Positions 1 to 7,725 of a stretch of DNA of 64,000 nucleotides are shown here, one piece after another (position 1 is the stretch's first letter; every line of letters starts with the position of its first letter). A program made the translations under genes and the position numbers. Origin of the DNA: UBA952 sp044361535 (lineage in GTDB: Bacteria; Bacteroidota; Bacteroidia; Flavobacteriales_D; Crocinitomicaceae); assembly GCA_044361535.1 (NCBI GenBank), contig JBIKIQ010000018.1, forward strand, positions 1-64,000, given 5' to 3'. A model generated the notes under the pieces. That model was not told the DNA's origin, searched no databases, and was given only the letters and a program-made list of their open reading frames with translations.

Positions 1-875
1 TTCTTTATATACCAACCCTTTAAACTATCTCCAGAACCAACTGCTGTCAATACATTATTGACTAACGTTTTTGCCAAACCTAAATACCACTTTTCGTCCA
101 TTTGTTGGCGTAGTTTTTCATCGTCTGAAGATGCAGAAACATATTTTTGTGCTGATGATCCTTGACTTGTACGTAGCCTCGTTAAACTGATTCCCGTCGT
201 TTCAACCGTCAATTTTTTAAATCCATTGGAGGTAAACAATCTTGTTAGTGTTCGGGGAGTGTAATAACTTAAATGTTCAGGGTAATTTATTACGTTGTAT
301 TGAATTTTTAGTTTTCTTCTCAGCAAGGAATTAAAATTAGGAGTGGTAAGGTAAACCAATCCTCCCTTTCGTATCAATTTCGCAATTTGATTTATTTCAC
401 TAGTCGGATTGTTAATATGTTCGATTACCTCAAAAGATGTTACTACATCAAAAAATCCCTCTTCGTAATTTTCACTGCTTAACTGACCTTCATGAATCGT
501 AATACCCTTTTCTCTTAGTAATCCAATTAGTCTTTCAGAATACTCGGTTCCATACACCTCCCAACCTCTTTTTTTTGCTTCATCCAGAAAAAAACCAATT
601 CCACAACCAACATCTAGTAGACGACCTGTTTTTCGAAACGGCTCCATTTTATCAAGGATTTCGTTATATCTTTTAATAGTCAGTTCAGAACAATAAAAGT
701 TACTACCGTAGTTTTTATAATGATTATCAAGCTCTTCTATACTAGGTATTCTTTCCGAAAAAACGAACCCACAATCTTTGCATTTTACGAGAAATGCTTT
801 TTCATATCCAATTAATTTGGTTAAGTGCGATTGCTCACAAACTAAGCAATTTGAATGTTTTTTATAATTTATCAT
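1..875 (-). CDS. Class I SAM-dependent methyltransferase with N-terminal zinc ribbon (3' end beyond window)
   Basis: Reading in from the ATG at 875, the frame stays open to the window edge (291 codons), so the C-terminus is missing. The N-terminus has a CLVC...CKDCG zinc-ribbon pair in the first 40 residues. Next comes a Rossmann methyltransferase core with the SAM-binding motif LLDVGCGIGFFLDEA, then DVVTSFEVIEHI and the loop RKGGLVYLTTPN. This layout is typical of Bacteroidota methyltransferases in polysaccharide or glycan loci; the substrate cannot be told from sequence. It lies 57 bp downstream of cysN on the same strand and may end the same transcription unit. The sulfation genes beside it suggest a surface-glycan role, which is inference. 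Confidence 0.85.
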   Translation of the reverse strand, partial: MINYKKHSNCLVCEQSHLTKLIGYEKAFLVKCKDCGFVFSERIPSIEELDNHYKNYGSNFYCSELTIKRYNEILDKMEPFRKTGRLLDVGCGIGFFLDEAKKRGWEVYGTEYSERLIGLLREKGITIHEGQLSSENYEEGFFDVVTSFEVIEHINNPTSEINQIAKLIRKGGLVYLTTPNFNSLLRRKLKIQYNVINYPEHLSYYTPRTLTRLFTSNGFKKLTVETTGISLTRLRTSQGSSAQKYVSASSDDEKLRQQMDEKWYLGLAKTLVNNVLTAVGSGDSLKGWYIK

Positions 876-932
876 GAATCTATTAATCTCTTTACTGAAC
901 TACTTCACATTTGTTTCATTTACATCCATAAG

Positions 933-2201
933 CTACACTATCATCCCAGCACCAACTGTATTGTTTGTGCCTTCGTCTATCAAAATAAAAGATCCGGTGA
1001 TTCTATTCTGTCGGTAACTATCTTTAATAAGTGCAACGGTTGATTTCAATTTTATTCTGCCAATATCATTGGTATTCAATTCATTCACCTCTTCATTGCG
1101 TTTGATTGTGTTTAAATCTGTTTGGTAAACAATATCTTGAATTATTACCCTGCCATCTCTCGTGGTATGTTTGATTGCATATTTATTCCCTTTTTTCAAT
1201 GGATTTGTCCCTAGCCAACAAACCATGGCGTCAATTTCTTGCTGTTGGTCGGGAATATTGTTAATTTTCACCAACACATCGCCTCGACTAATATCAATAT
1301 CATCGGATAATTCAATGGTTATTGACTGAGGAGCGAAGGCTTCTTCTATTTTACCATTGGGCCCATGAATCGCTTTCACTTTTGACGTTAATCCGGAAGG
1401 AAGAACCTTTATTTCATCATTGACACGAACAATTCCTCCGGCTAATCTCCCTGCATACCCTCTAAAATCTGGAAATTCTTTCGATTTTGGTCGGATTACT
1501 GTTTGAATAGGAAAACGCATGTCTAAGTGATTCACATCATTTGCTACTTGAATATTTTCCAAACTATAAATGAGTGTTGGGCCATTATACCAAGTCATTT
1601 CATTCGAACGATTTACCACATTGTCTCCATTCAATGCTGAAATGGGAATAAATTCATAATCCTTAATCGCTAATTTGGAAGCGAAATCACAATATTCATC
1701 CTTTATTTCATCAAAACGGGTTTGACTGAAATCCACTAAGTCCATCTTATTAATGCAAATAATAATGTGTTGAACTTGCAGCAAGGAAGCGATAAAACTA
1801 TGTCTTTTGGTTTGTTCGACAACTCCTCTGCGCGCATCAATGAGTATAATGGCAGCGTTAGCAGTTGAAGCGCCTGTAACCATATTACGGGTATATTGAA
1901 TATGCCCTGGTGTATCTGCAATAATAAATTTACGTTTGGGAGTTGAAAAATAGCGATAGGCCACGTCAATAGTGATTCCTTGTTCTCTTTCATCCTTCAA
2001 ACCGTCGGTTAGCAACGAAAGATCTATTTGATCTAATCCTTTTCTCAGACTGGATTTTTCTATGGCTAATAGTTGATCCGCAAAAATATTTTTAGAATCA
2101 TACAGTAAACGACCTATTAAGGTGCTTTTGCCATCATCAACACTTCCTGCGGTAGTAAACCGCAAAAGTTCATGAGTTAAAGTTCGCTCCTCTTTCATCA
2201 A
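933..2201 (-). CDS. cysN: Sulfate adenylyltransferase subunit 1 (GTPase subunit CysN)
   Basis: This is the GTP-hydrolysing subunit of ATP sulfurylase, which with CysD makes adenosine 5'-phosphosulfate from sulfate and ATP. The EF-Tu-like G domain is clear: GSVDDGKST near residues 19-27, DTPGH at 96-100 and NKMD at 151-154. Two beta-barrel domains follow. The length of 422 residues fits CysN alone, without the fused APS kinase of CysNC; here that kinase is a separate gene at 3751-4344. The start ATG overlaps the cysD stop by four bases (ATGA), so the two subunits are probably translationally coupled. No cysH or cysI is nearby, so the product may feed sulfation rather than cysteine synthesis (inference). 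Confidence 0.95.
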   Translation of the reverse strand: MMKEERTLTHELLRFTTAGSVDDGKSTLIGRLLYDSKNIFADQLLAIEKSSLRKGLDQIDLSLLTDGLKDEREQGITIDVAYRYFSTPKRKFIIADTPGHIQYTRNMVTGASTANAAIILIDARRGVVEQTKRHSFIASLLQVQHIIICINKMDLVDFSQTRFDEIKDEYCDFASKLAIKDYEFIPISALNGDNVVNRSNEMTWYNGPTLIYSLENIQVANDVNHLDMRFPIQTVIRPKSKEFPDFRGYAGRLAGGIVRVNDEIKVLPSGLTSKVKAIHGPNGKIEEAFAPQSITIELSDDIDISRGDVLVKINNIPDQQQEIDAMVCWLGTNPLKKGNKYAIKHTTRDGRVIIQDIVYQTDLNTIKRNEEVNELNTNDIGRIKLKSTVALIKDSYRQNRITGSFILIDEGTNNTVGAGMIV

Positions 2202-3100
2202 AAATACCCTTCCTTTTTTCGATCCTCCATGGAGGTTTCGGATCGTTGGTCATCTGCCCTATTTCCACGTTCTGTTTCCATAGCCATCGAAACTTCCTGA
2301 ATTATATCCTGAACAGTTTTCGCTTGAGACTCTATCGCTCCAGTAATTGTTAAATCGCCAATTGTTCTGAATCTGACATGTTCGGTTGAGACAACCTCAT
2401 TTTCTCTCAATTCAATAAATGGCGAAAAAGCTAAAATCGTATCGCCTCTCCTAACCACTTCTCGTTCGTGCGTAAAATACAGACTTGGTAAATCAATTTT
2501 TTCTTGTTGAATATACATCCAGATGTCTAGTTCAGTCCAATTACTTATTGGAAAAACTCGAAAATGCTCACCAACTTGTTTTCTTCCATTGAAGATATTC
2601 CACAATTCTGGTCGTTGATTTTTGGGATTCCACTGTCCAAATTCATCTCGGTGTGAAAAAAACCGTTCTTTTGCTCTTGCCTTTTCCTCATCTCTTCTAC
2701 CTCCACCTAGTGCGGCATCTATTTGAAATTTCTCAATCGCATCAAGTAAGGTAATGGATTGTGCTTTATTTCGACTGGCATTCATACCTCTTTCCTCTAT
2801 CACCTTGCCTTGGTCAATCGATTCTTGAACAGAACCAATTATTAATTTTGCTCCAATTTTCTCCGCCCACATATCTCTAAAATCGAGTGTCTCTTGAAAA
2901 TTATGCCCCGTATCAATGTGCAAGAGAGAAAAGGGAATATTTGCAGGATGAAATGCTTTTTTAGCTAAATAACTTAAAACAATTGAATCCTTTCCTCCTG
3001 AAAACAGAATACAAGGATTTTCGAATTGAGCATACGCCTCGCGAATTACATAGATTGCTTCGGATTCAATTTCTTCGAGGTATGATAGTCGGTAAGTCAA
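2198..3100 (-). CDS. cysD: Sulfate adenylyltransferase subunit 2 (CysD)
   Basis: CysD is the catalytic ATP-pyrophosphatase-type subunit of ATP sulfurylase. The PP-loop SGGKDS is at residues 34-39, and the family features GGGRRDEEKARAKER and the C-terminal RRGDTILAFSPF are present; 300 residues is normal. The start is a TTG at 3100. Family alignment expects the protein to begin about here, and I see no ATG just upstream. The TTG is also the last three bases of a TAACTTTG box (complement of 3098-3105), so either the box is not a promoter or the transcript is essentially leaderless. The first 34 codons lie inside a tandem duplication described separately. Confidence 0.93.
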   Translation of the reverse strand: MTYRLSYLEEIESEAIYVIREAYAQFENPCILFSGGKDSIVLSYLAKKAFHPANIPFSLLHIDTGHNFQETLDFRDMWAEKIGAKLIIGSVQESIDQGKVIEERGMNASRNKAQSITLLDAIEKFQIDAALGGGRRDEEKARAKERFFSHRDEFGQWNPKNQRPELWNIFNGRKQVGEHFRVFPISNWTELDIWMYIQQEKIDLPSLYFTHEREVVRRGDTILAFSPFIELRENEVVSTEHVRFRTIGDLTITGAIESQAKTVQDIIQEVSMAMETERGNRADDQRSETSMEDRKKEGYF

Positions 3101-3340
3101 AGTTAAAATGGAAGTTTTTATTCGTAACTTTTTGCTTGATCAAAAAGTAACAAAAAATCAAGGCTTAAATTTTTATTTTGTTCGGCGTTTTTTATTTTTG
3201 GTTTCAATTTATTTTCTATCCGAACAATTTTCTTCACTTTCTGATTTTCTGTTTTGTCAGTGATCCTTCGGCTTCATCCAAAACGACGAAACTCAGTTCA
3301 GCTTGAAAAACAAAAAATTTAATGCCACTCATTTTCTAAA
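2999..3340. repeat. Tandem duplication, copy 1 (5' end of cysD plus upstream DNA)
   Basis: About 342 bp are repeated with few mismatches at 3381-3721, an offset of 381-382 bp. The copy covers the first 34 codons of cysD and about 240 bp upstream. The noncoding part contains an 8-bp inverted repeat with a 6-nt loop at 3127-3148 (ACTTTTTG, CTTGAT, CAAAAAGT). It also holds a segment that I recognise, from memory only, as resembling sequence scattered between genes in other Bacteroidota. Similarity may extend weakly to about 2989. Divergence suggests the duplication is not brand new. Confidence 0.9.
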
Positions 3341-3380
3341 ACGTTTCGAAGCCTACTAATTATGTCAAAACTTTTCTTGC

Positions 3381-3482
3381 TGAAAACAGAATACAAGGAT
3401 TTTCGAATTAAGCATACGCCTCGCGAATCACATAGATTGCTTCGGATTCAATTTCTTCGAGATATGATAAACGGTAAGTCAA
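3381..3482 (-). pseudogene. Truncated duplicate of the cysD 5' end
   Basis: Read on the minus strand from the TTG at 3482, the sequence repeats the cysD N-terminus for about 34 codons with few changes. Codon 25, CAA (Gln) in cysD, is TAA here (complement of 3408-3410). The copy stops just where the PP-loop would begin, so it cannot encode a working enzyme. It could at most yield a 24-residue peptide. Confidence 0.85.
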
Positions 3483-3721
3483 AGTTAAAATGGAGGTTTT
3501 TATTCTTAACTTTTTGCTTGATCAAAAAGTAACAAAAAATCAAGGCTTAAAATTTTATTTTGTTCGGCGTTTTTATTTTTGGCTTCAATTTATTTTCTGT
3601 CCGAACAATTTTCTTCACTTTCTGATTTTCTGTTTTGTCAGTGATCCTTCGGCTTCATCCAAAACGACGAAACTCAGTTCAGCTTGAAAAACAAAAAATT
3701 TAATGCCACTCATTTCCTAAA
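3381..3721. repeat. Tandem duplication, copy 2
   Basis: This is the second copy of the 342-bp unit at 2999-3340. It keeps the TAACTTTG box (complement of 3480-3487), the TTG start, the inverted repeat (3509-3530) and the long noncoding tail. The 40 bp between the copies (3341-3380) match neither unit. The copy ends within 30 bp of the cysC stop, so the whole 650-bp gap between cysC and cysD is essentially two repeat units. No other gene is visible in the gap. Confidence 0.9.
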
Positions 3722-3750
3722 TTATCTTTTTTTTCGAACAATTGAATATT

Positions 3751-4344
3751 CTAGTTTGAGGTAATTAATGCTTCAACTGAAGGTATTAGCTGATTTAAAC
3801 AATAATCTAATGTGTTTTTTTCCGTGTTTAAAATAAGATCAGGGTTCTTAGGGACTTCATATGGACTTGATATTCCAGTAAATGATTCTAATTCTCCCTT
3901 CCTTGCCAATTTATACATTCCTTTAACGTCTCGTTTTTCACATTCTTCAATTGAACATTCCACAAAAACTTCAAAATAATCTTCTTTTCCTATTATTTCT
4001 TTCGATAAGAGCCGATCCTTTTCAAAAGGGGAAATAAAAGAACACAAAACAATTGAACCTGTTTCAACAAATAATTTTGCTACTTCGGCAATTCTTCGAT
4101 TATTTTCGGTCCTATCGTGATTTGAAAAGTTTAAATCCTTATTCAAACCCAAACGTGTATTATCCCCATCTAATATCATACAATATTTTCCTTGATGAAA
4201 TAAATAAGAATTAAGCTCATTTGCCAACGTTGATTTTCCTGATCCTGACAATCCTGTAAACCAAATCACCCTTCCTTTATGCCCATTACGTTTTTCGTAA
4301 TCAAATCGAGATGTGGTAAAGTTTTGATGTACCAAATGACTCAT
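3751..4344 (-). CDS. cysC: Adenylyl-sulfate kinase (APS kinase)
   Basis: CysC phosphorylates APS to PAPS, the sulfate donor for sulfotransferases and PAPS reductase. The P-loop GLSGSGKST is at residues 31-39, followed by LDGDNTRLGLNKDLNFS, the family FISPF motif and a C-terminal KNPDLILNTE segment. The length of 197 residues is that of stand-alone APS kinases. It is on the same strand as cysD and cysN but separated from cysD by the 650-bp duplicated region. The gene starts six bases after the end of a small remnant reading frame. With cysND it completes a PAPS-making set and, in this setting, probably serves surface-polysaccharide sulfation (inference). Confidence 0.95.
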   Translation of the reverse strand: MSHLVHQNFTTSRFDYEKRNGHKGRVIWFTGLSGSGKSTLANELNSYLFHQGKYCMILDGDNTRLGLNKDLNFSNHDRTENNRRIAEVAKLFVETGSIVLCSFISPFEKDRLLSKEIIGKEDYFEVFVECSIEECEKRDVKGMYKLARKGELESFTGISSPYEVPKNPDLILNTEKNTLDYCLNQLIPSVEALITSN

Positions 4345-4350
4345 GAAATT

Positions 4351-4470
4351 TTACTGAAATAGTTTGTCATAATCTATGGCTTCGCCGTTCTCAGTCACAT
4401 TCATTTTTGTTAAAAAATGCTGTGGTGAGCAGTCAGTATGTTTGAAATAAGAACGACTAATTCTTACTCC
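4351..4470 (-). pseudogene. Possible 3' remnant of a lost protein gene before cysC
   Basis: A minus-strand frame ending in TAA at 4351-4353 reads like real protein (it includes SYFKHTDCSPQHFLTKMNV and then NGEAIDYDKLFQ), with ordinary codon use. It has no proper start: reading upstream it runs into the 3' end of the regulator gene in another frame. The pattern is what a deletion would leave if it removed all but the last 40 codons of a gene preceding cysC. I do not recognise the family. It could also be chance. Confidence 0.3.
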
Positions 4471-4987
4471 ATAGGAGCAAAATAGGCTCTTCGTTTTGAA
4501 CTTTATATTTTTCTAATTCAACGTGATTCAATACGAGATAACGAATTTTTCGTTGCACTAAATCCTCCGCTTTTTCAATTAACTCTGTTAAATACGCTTT
4601 ATCAATTTTTCCAACAAGAATGACATCAATAATTCCAGAATCTTTACCTTTAGCATAGTCCCCAATCAAATAAGCATTTTCAACATTGCCAAGTCGCTGG
4701 ATTACCCATTCAATTAAAGAATCGAGCCCAGTCATTTTTGACACAATACTTCGAATTTCAGGAAATAAAGGATGGGACTCTTTTGCTTTGTAATTTACTA
4801 CAATTCCATTCGCCTCACTTTCGAGAATTCCCGCTTCAGTAAGACGGTTTAATTCTACACGAACTGCATTGGTACTTTCTCCAAATTCATCTGCCAATTG
4901 ACGAAGATACGCCTTCATGGTTGGATTAAGAAAAAATTTAACCAACAATCGAACTCTCGTTTTTGATGTAATTAATGCCTCTAACAT
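4457..4987 (-). CDS. Winged-helix transcriptional regulator with nucleotidyltransferase-like C-terminal half
   Basis: The N-terminal 75 residues form an ArsR-like winged helix, with LRQLADEFGESTNAVRVEL as the recognition region. The C-terminal half (GNVENAYLIGDYAKGKDSGI, then DVILVGKID) resembles a minimal nucleotidyltransferase fold without an evident active site, and the protein ends in LLLWSKN. This two-part protein is familiar from the start of capsule and exopolysaccharide loci in Bacteroidota, where it is presumed to control the cluster. It is the first gene of the minus-strand run leading into cysC, cysD and cysN. Its promoter carries a 7-bp palindrome, suggesting self-regulation. Confidence 0.75.
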   Translation of the reverse strand: MLEALITSKTRVRLLVKFFLNPTMKAYLRQLADEFGESTNAVRVELNRLTEAGILESEANGIVVNYKAKESHPLFPEIRSIVSKMTGLDSLIEWVIQRLGNVENAYLIGDYAKGKDSGIIDVILVGKIDKAYLTELIEKAEDLVQRKIRYLVLNHVELEKYKVQNEEPILLLWSKN

Positions 4988-5025
4988 TGAGTAACAAACT
5001 TACTCATAGATTTTTAAAACTCCAA
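4988..5025 (-). promoter_or_regulatory. Promoter with overlapping palindromic operator for the winged-helix regulator
   Basis: The minus strand has TAAGTTTG (complement of 4995-5002) and TTG (5023-5025) 20 bp further upstream, a good fit to the Bacteroidota -33/-7 promoter. The -7 box ends 7 bases before the ATG. Across it lies a perfect 7-bp inverted repeat, TGAGTAA (4988-4994) and TTACTCA (5000-5006), with a 5-bp spacer. Such a site would let a bound protein block the promoter. The rest of the 4988-5291 gap holds nothing I recognise. Confidence 0.55.
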
Positions 5026-5291
5026 GAGAAAACTTAATTATTTTGAGGTTAAAACCCTTTGATTTAGAGCAATAAAGACTATTTCAAGAACATTACCCCA
5101 CACAAAATAAACCATTAAAAAACTAATTATTCACACTGTAATAAAATAGCTGTATGAAGAACTTCACTTGTATGATTTCATTTTGTTCATCATAAAATAC
5201 CAAAAGTAAGCCAATAACCTTCCTCAATCAAATGCAACTTTTGTTACACTACTTTTATTGCTGAATCGTAATTTTGACTAAACAAATTTCA

Positions 5292-6980
5292 ATGAAAAGA
5301 TTTCTATTGATTTTCATTCCTTTTTTATCATGGGGTCAAAATCTACTTTTTATTCCAGACACCCTTAGCGGAAATTTTATACCCCTAGAAATTAAACACG
5401 ACCATGTTCACTTTTTCTCGGGAAGTCAAACTGAAACAATGGGTATTAATGGCCCCATTCTAGCACCAACAATCATTCTCAATAAAGGACAACAAGTAAC
5501 TATGCAAGTTACAAACTTACTATTTGACACAACTACCATTCACTGGCATGGAATGCATGTAGCACCTGAAAATGATGGAGGACCACATACCACAATTCCT
5601 CCATTTACTATTTGGGAACCAAGTTTTGAGGTTTTGGATCATGCCTCAACGTATTGGTATCATCCACATTTACATCACATGACAAATATGCATGTGCAGA
5701 TGGGTATTGCAGGAATGATTATCGTTCGAGATCCGATTGAAGCAGCGTTAAATCTACCCAGAAACTATGGATTTGATGATATCCCGCTTATAATCCAAAC
5801 AAAAGGATTTGACAATAATAACCAAATAGTTGTTGAAACAGCCTTAGACACAACTATTATGGTAAACTCAACTTTAAATCCATTTGTTCAACTTCCAGCT
5901 CAAATTGTTCGTTTGAGATTACTGAATGGATCTTCCGAACGAATGTATAATTTGGGATTAACCAATAACCTCCCCTTTCACATAATTGCTACCGATGGAG
6001 GTTTATTGAATGCTCCCGTGCAATTAACTCGACTAAAACTTGCTCCAGGAGAACGTGCCGAAATATTAGTAGATTTAACAGGTCTAAACGGCCAATTCAT
6101 CCATTTAATGTCTTATGGTTCCGAGCTTGCAAATGGAATTTACGGGGCTCAACAACCAGGTATGGGAGCAGGTCAATCCATTCCTAATTACACCCTAAAT
6201 CCTTTAAATGGTTCTAATTTCGAAGTTTTAGAGATTCAAGTAATTCCTCAAACCAATAATCCTATTGCCACTATTCCATCCTCTCTTGTCCAAAACAATC
6301 CATGGATAGAGGGAAATTCAAATGCAATAAAGACACTTACTTTTAATCCGCAAACAATGGGTCCAACAGCTATCAACGGACCTTTTTTGATTAATAATAC
6401 TACTTTTAATATGGATGTTGTAAATTATTCAATTCCTTTAAACAATACTGAAATTTGGACTTTGCAAAACAATACACCCATTGCGCATCCATTCCATATT
6501 CACAATGTTCCCTTTTACATATTGGATATCAATGGCACTCCTCCTCCGGCAGAATTATCAGGGAGAAAGGATGTAGTTTTGGTTCCAGGAGGCCAAGGCA
6601 CCGTCCGTTTCATAACCAAATTTGAAGATTTCGCTAATCCAGATGTGCCTTACATGTACCATTGCCATATGCTAACACACGAAGATGGAGGAATGATGGG
6701 GCAATTTATTGTTTATGACCCATTAAATTTTGTGAATGAGAAAATTAACAATGAAATCACAATTTATCCCAACCCAGCTGAATCTATAATACAAGTAAAC
6801 TCAGTTGAAGAAATTGAATCAATACATATCTTAACGCTAGACGGAAAAAAAATAATCTCAAACCTTGAAATTTCAACCAACGTGGCGGATGTATCAGAAT
6901 TGAGTACCGGTGTTTACCTTGTTGAATTAGTCACACACAATAATCAGAGATTCGTCCAAAGATTAGAAATACTCCATTAA
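5292..6980 (+). CDS. Secreted multicopper oxidase with type IX secretion sorting domain
   Basis: This is a laccase/CopA/CumA-type cupredoxin oxidase. All four copper-binding segments are present: HWHGMH (84-89), HPHLHH (124-129), HPFHIH (399-404) and HCHMLTHEDGGMM (457-469), where Cys458, its flanking His and the distal Met make the type 1 site. A Sec signal peptide (MKRFLLIFIPFLSWGQ) begins at the ATG at 5292; an in-frame TTG at 5274 would spoil it. Residues from about 484 form a T9SS type A sorting domain (IYPNPAES... GVYLVEL), so the enzyme is likely delivered to the surface or medium. The substrate, perhaps Cu(I), metals or phenolics, is not predictable. It seems monocistronic. Confidence 0.92.
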   Translation: MKRFLLIFIPFLSWGQNLLFIPDTLSGNFIPLEIKHDHVHFFSGSQTETMGINGPILAPTIILNKGQQVTMQVTNLLFDTTTIHWHGMHVAPENDGGPHTTIPPFTIWEPSFEVLDHASTYWYHPHLHHMTNMHVQMGIAGMIIVRDPIEAALNLPRNYGFDDIPLIIQTKGFDNNNQIVVETALDTTIMVNSTLNPFVQLPAQIVRLRLLNGSSERMYNLGLTNNLPFHIIATDGGLLNAPVQLTRLKLAPGERAEILVDLTGLNGQFIHLMSYGSELANGIYGAQQPGMGAGQSIPNYTLNPLNGSNFEVLEIQVIPQTNNPIATIPSSLVQNNPWIEGNSNAIKTLTFNPQTMGPTAINGPFLINNTTFNMDVVNYSIPLNNTEIWTLQNNTPIAHPFHIHNVPFYILDINGTPPPAELSGRKDVVLVPGGQGTVRFITKFEDFANPDVPYMYHCHMLTHEDGGMMGQFIVYDPLNFVNEKINNEITIYPNPAESIIQVNSVEEIESIHILTLDGKKIISNLEISTNVADVSELSTGVYLVELVTHNNQRFVQRLEILH

Positions 6981-7073
6981 GCCTAATCTTCCATGTTTTT
7001 TTCAAACTCATTAGCGAACAGGATCAAATTAAGCAGTAAAACTGAGAAAACTAAATAGCTTAAAGGTGTTACA

Positions 7074-7679
7074 TTACAAGACAACGAATCTTTTAAGTAA
7101 CTCGATTCCTTGATTATGGCTTTTTTCCGGGTGATATTGAACACCAAAAATATTGTCTTTTTCAAAACCTGAAATGAACTCCTTTTCATAAATTGATTTG
7201 TGTAGAATGATTTTTTCATTCGGAACATCAGCATGATAGCTATGAACAAAATAAAATTCATCTACTTCAGAACCAAGTAATTTACTGTTTTCAGAAACAA
7301 CTGTATTCCAACCGATATGAGGAATCTTAAATTTGATTGGATCTTCTACTTGAAATTTCACGATTTTAGTTTTAATCCAACCCAATCCTGGTGTATTTCC
7401 TTCCTCACTGAATTCGGCCATCAATTGCATTCCCAAACATATTCCCAGAATTGGCTTCTTATCCACCAAAGCAAAATGAGCCAATCCATCCAATAAATTT
7501 TGAGCTTGTAATTTTTGCATTGCAGCACCAAAATGCCCAACTCCAGGTAGTATTACCTTATCACACCTCAATAAATCCTCTGGATTTTGAACTATTTTAT
7601 TTTCAATATTTAAAAGATATAGCTTTCGCTGCACCGAGTGCAGGTTGCCCATTCCGTAATCAATAATACCAATAGCCAT
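7074..7679 (-). CDS. hisH: HisH-type glutamine amidotransferase of a sugar-amidation trio (WbuY-like)
   Basis: This is a class I glutaminase of the HisH family. The nucleophile Cys81 lies in GICLGMQ and the His183/Glu185 pair in QYHPEKS, so ammonia release from glutamine should work. Histidine HisH pairs with HisF to make imidazole glycerol phosphate. Here there is no other his gene; instead the divergent neighbours are a HisF paralogue lacking a catalytic Asp and an N-acetyl sugar amidotransferase. That set matches WbuX/WbuY/WbuZ of O-antigen loci, so this subunit likely supplies ammonia for a sugar acetamidino group (inference). The gene is divergent from hisF with a 46-bp gap. A TATATTTG box ends 4 bases before its ATG. 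Confidence 0.85.
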   Translation of the reverse strand: MAIGIIDYGMGNLHSVQRKLYLLNIENKIVQNPEDLLRCDKVILPGVGHFGAAMQKLQAQNLLDGLAHFALVDKKPILGICLGMQLMAEFSEEGNTPGLGWIKTKIVKFQVEDPIKFKIPHIGWNTVVSENSKLLGSEVDEFYFVHSYHADVPNEKIILHKSIYEKEFISGFEKDNIFGVQYHPEKSHNQGIELLKRFVVL

Positions 7680-7683
7680 TTGA

Positions 7684-7691
7684 CAAATATA
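7684..7691 (-). promoter_or_regulatory. TAnnTTTG -7 box before hisH
   Basis: The minus strand reads TATATTTG, ending 4 bases before the hisH ATG at 7679. No -33 TTG is seen at the usual distance. If used, the mRNA would be leaderless or nearly so. Confidence 0.4.
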
Positions 7692-7725
7692 CTGAAATCA
7701 TCAAAAAAACTGTAAATTAGCGTCA

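Noticed and set aside
855..1043. Plus-strand open frame of 62 codons at the cysN 3' end
   Set aside because: It is antisense to cysN and the methyltransferase start, low in complexity and without promoter or family support.
3490..3687. Small plus-strand open frame inside the second repeat copy
   Set aside because: It lies within the duplicated intergenic unit; the copy-1 counterpart is disrupted by a run-length change, and the frame has no plausible protein features.
6983..7261. Minus-strand open frame of 92 codons overlapping hisH
   Set aside because: It overlaps the 3' half of hisH in another frame and has no family features.
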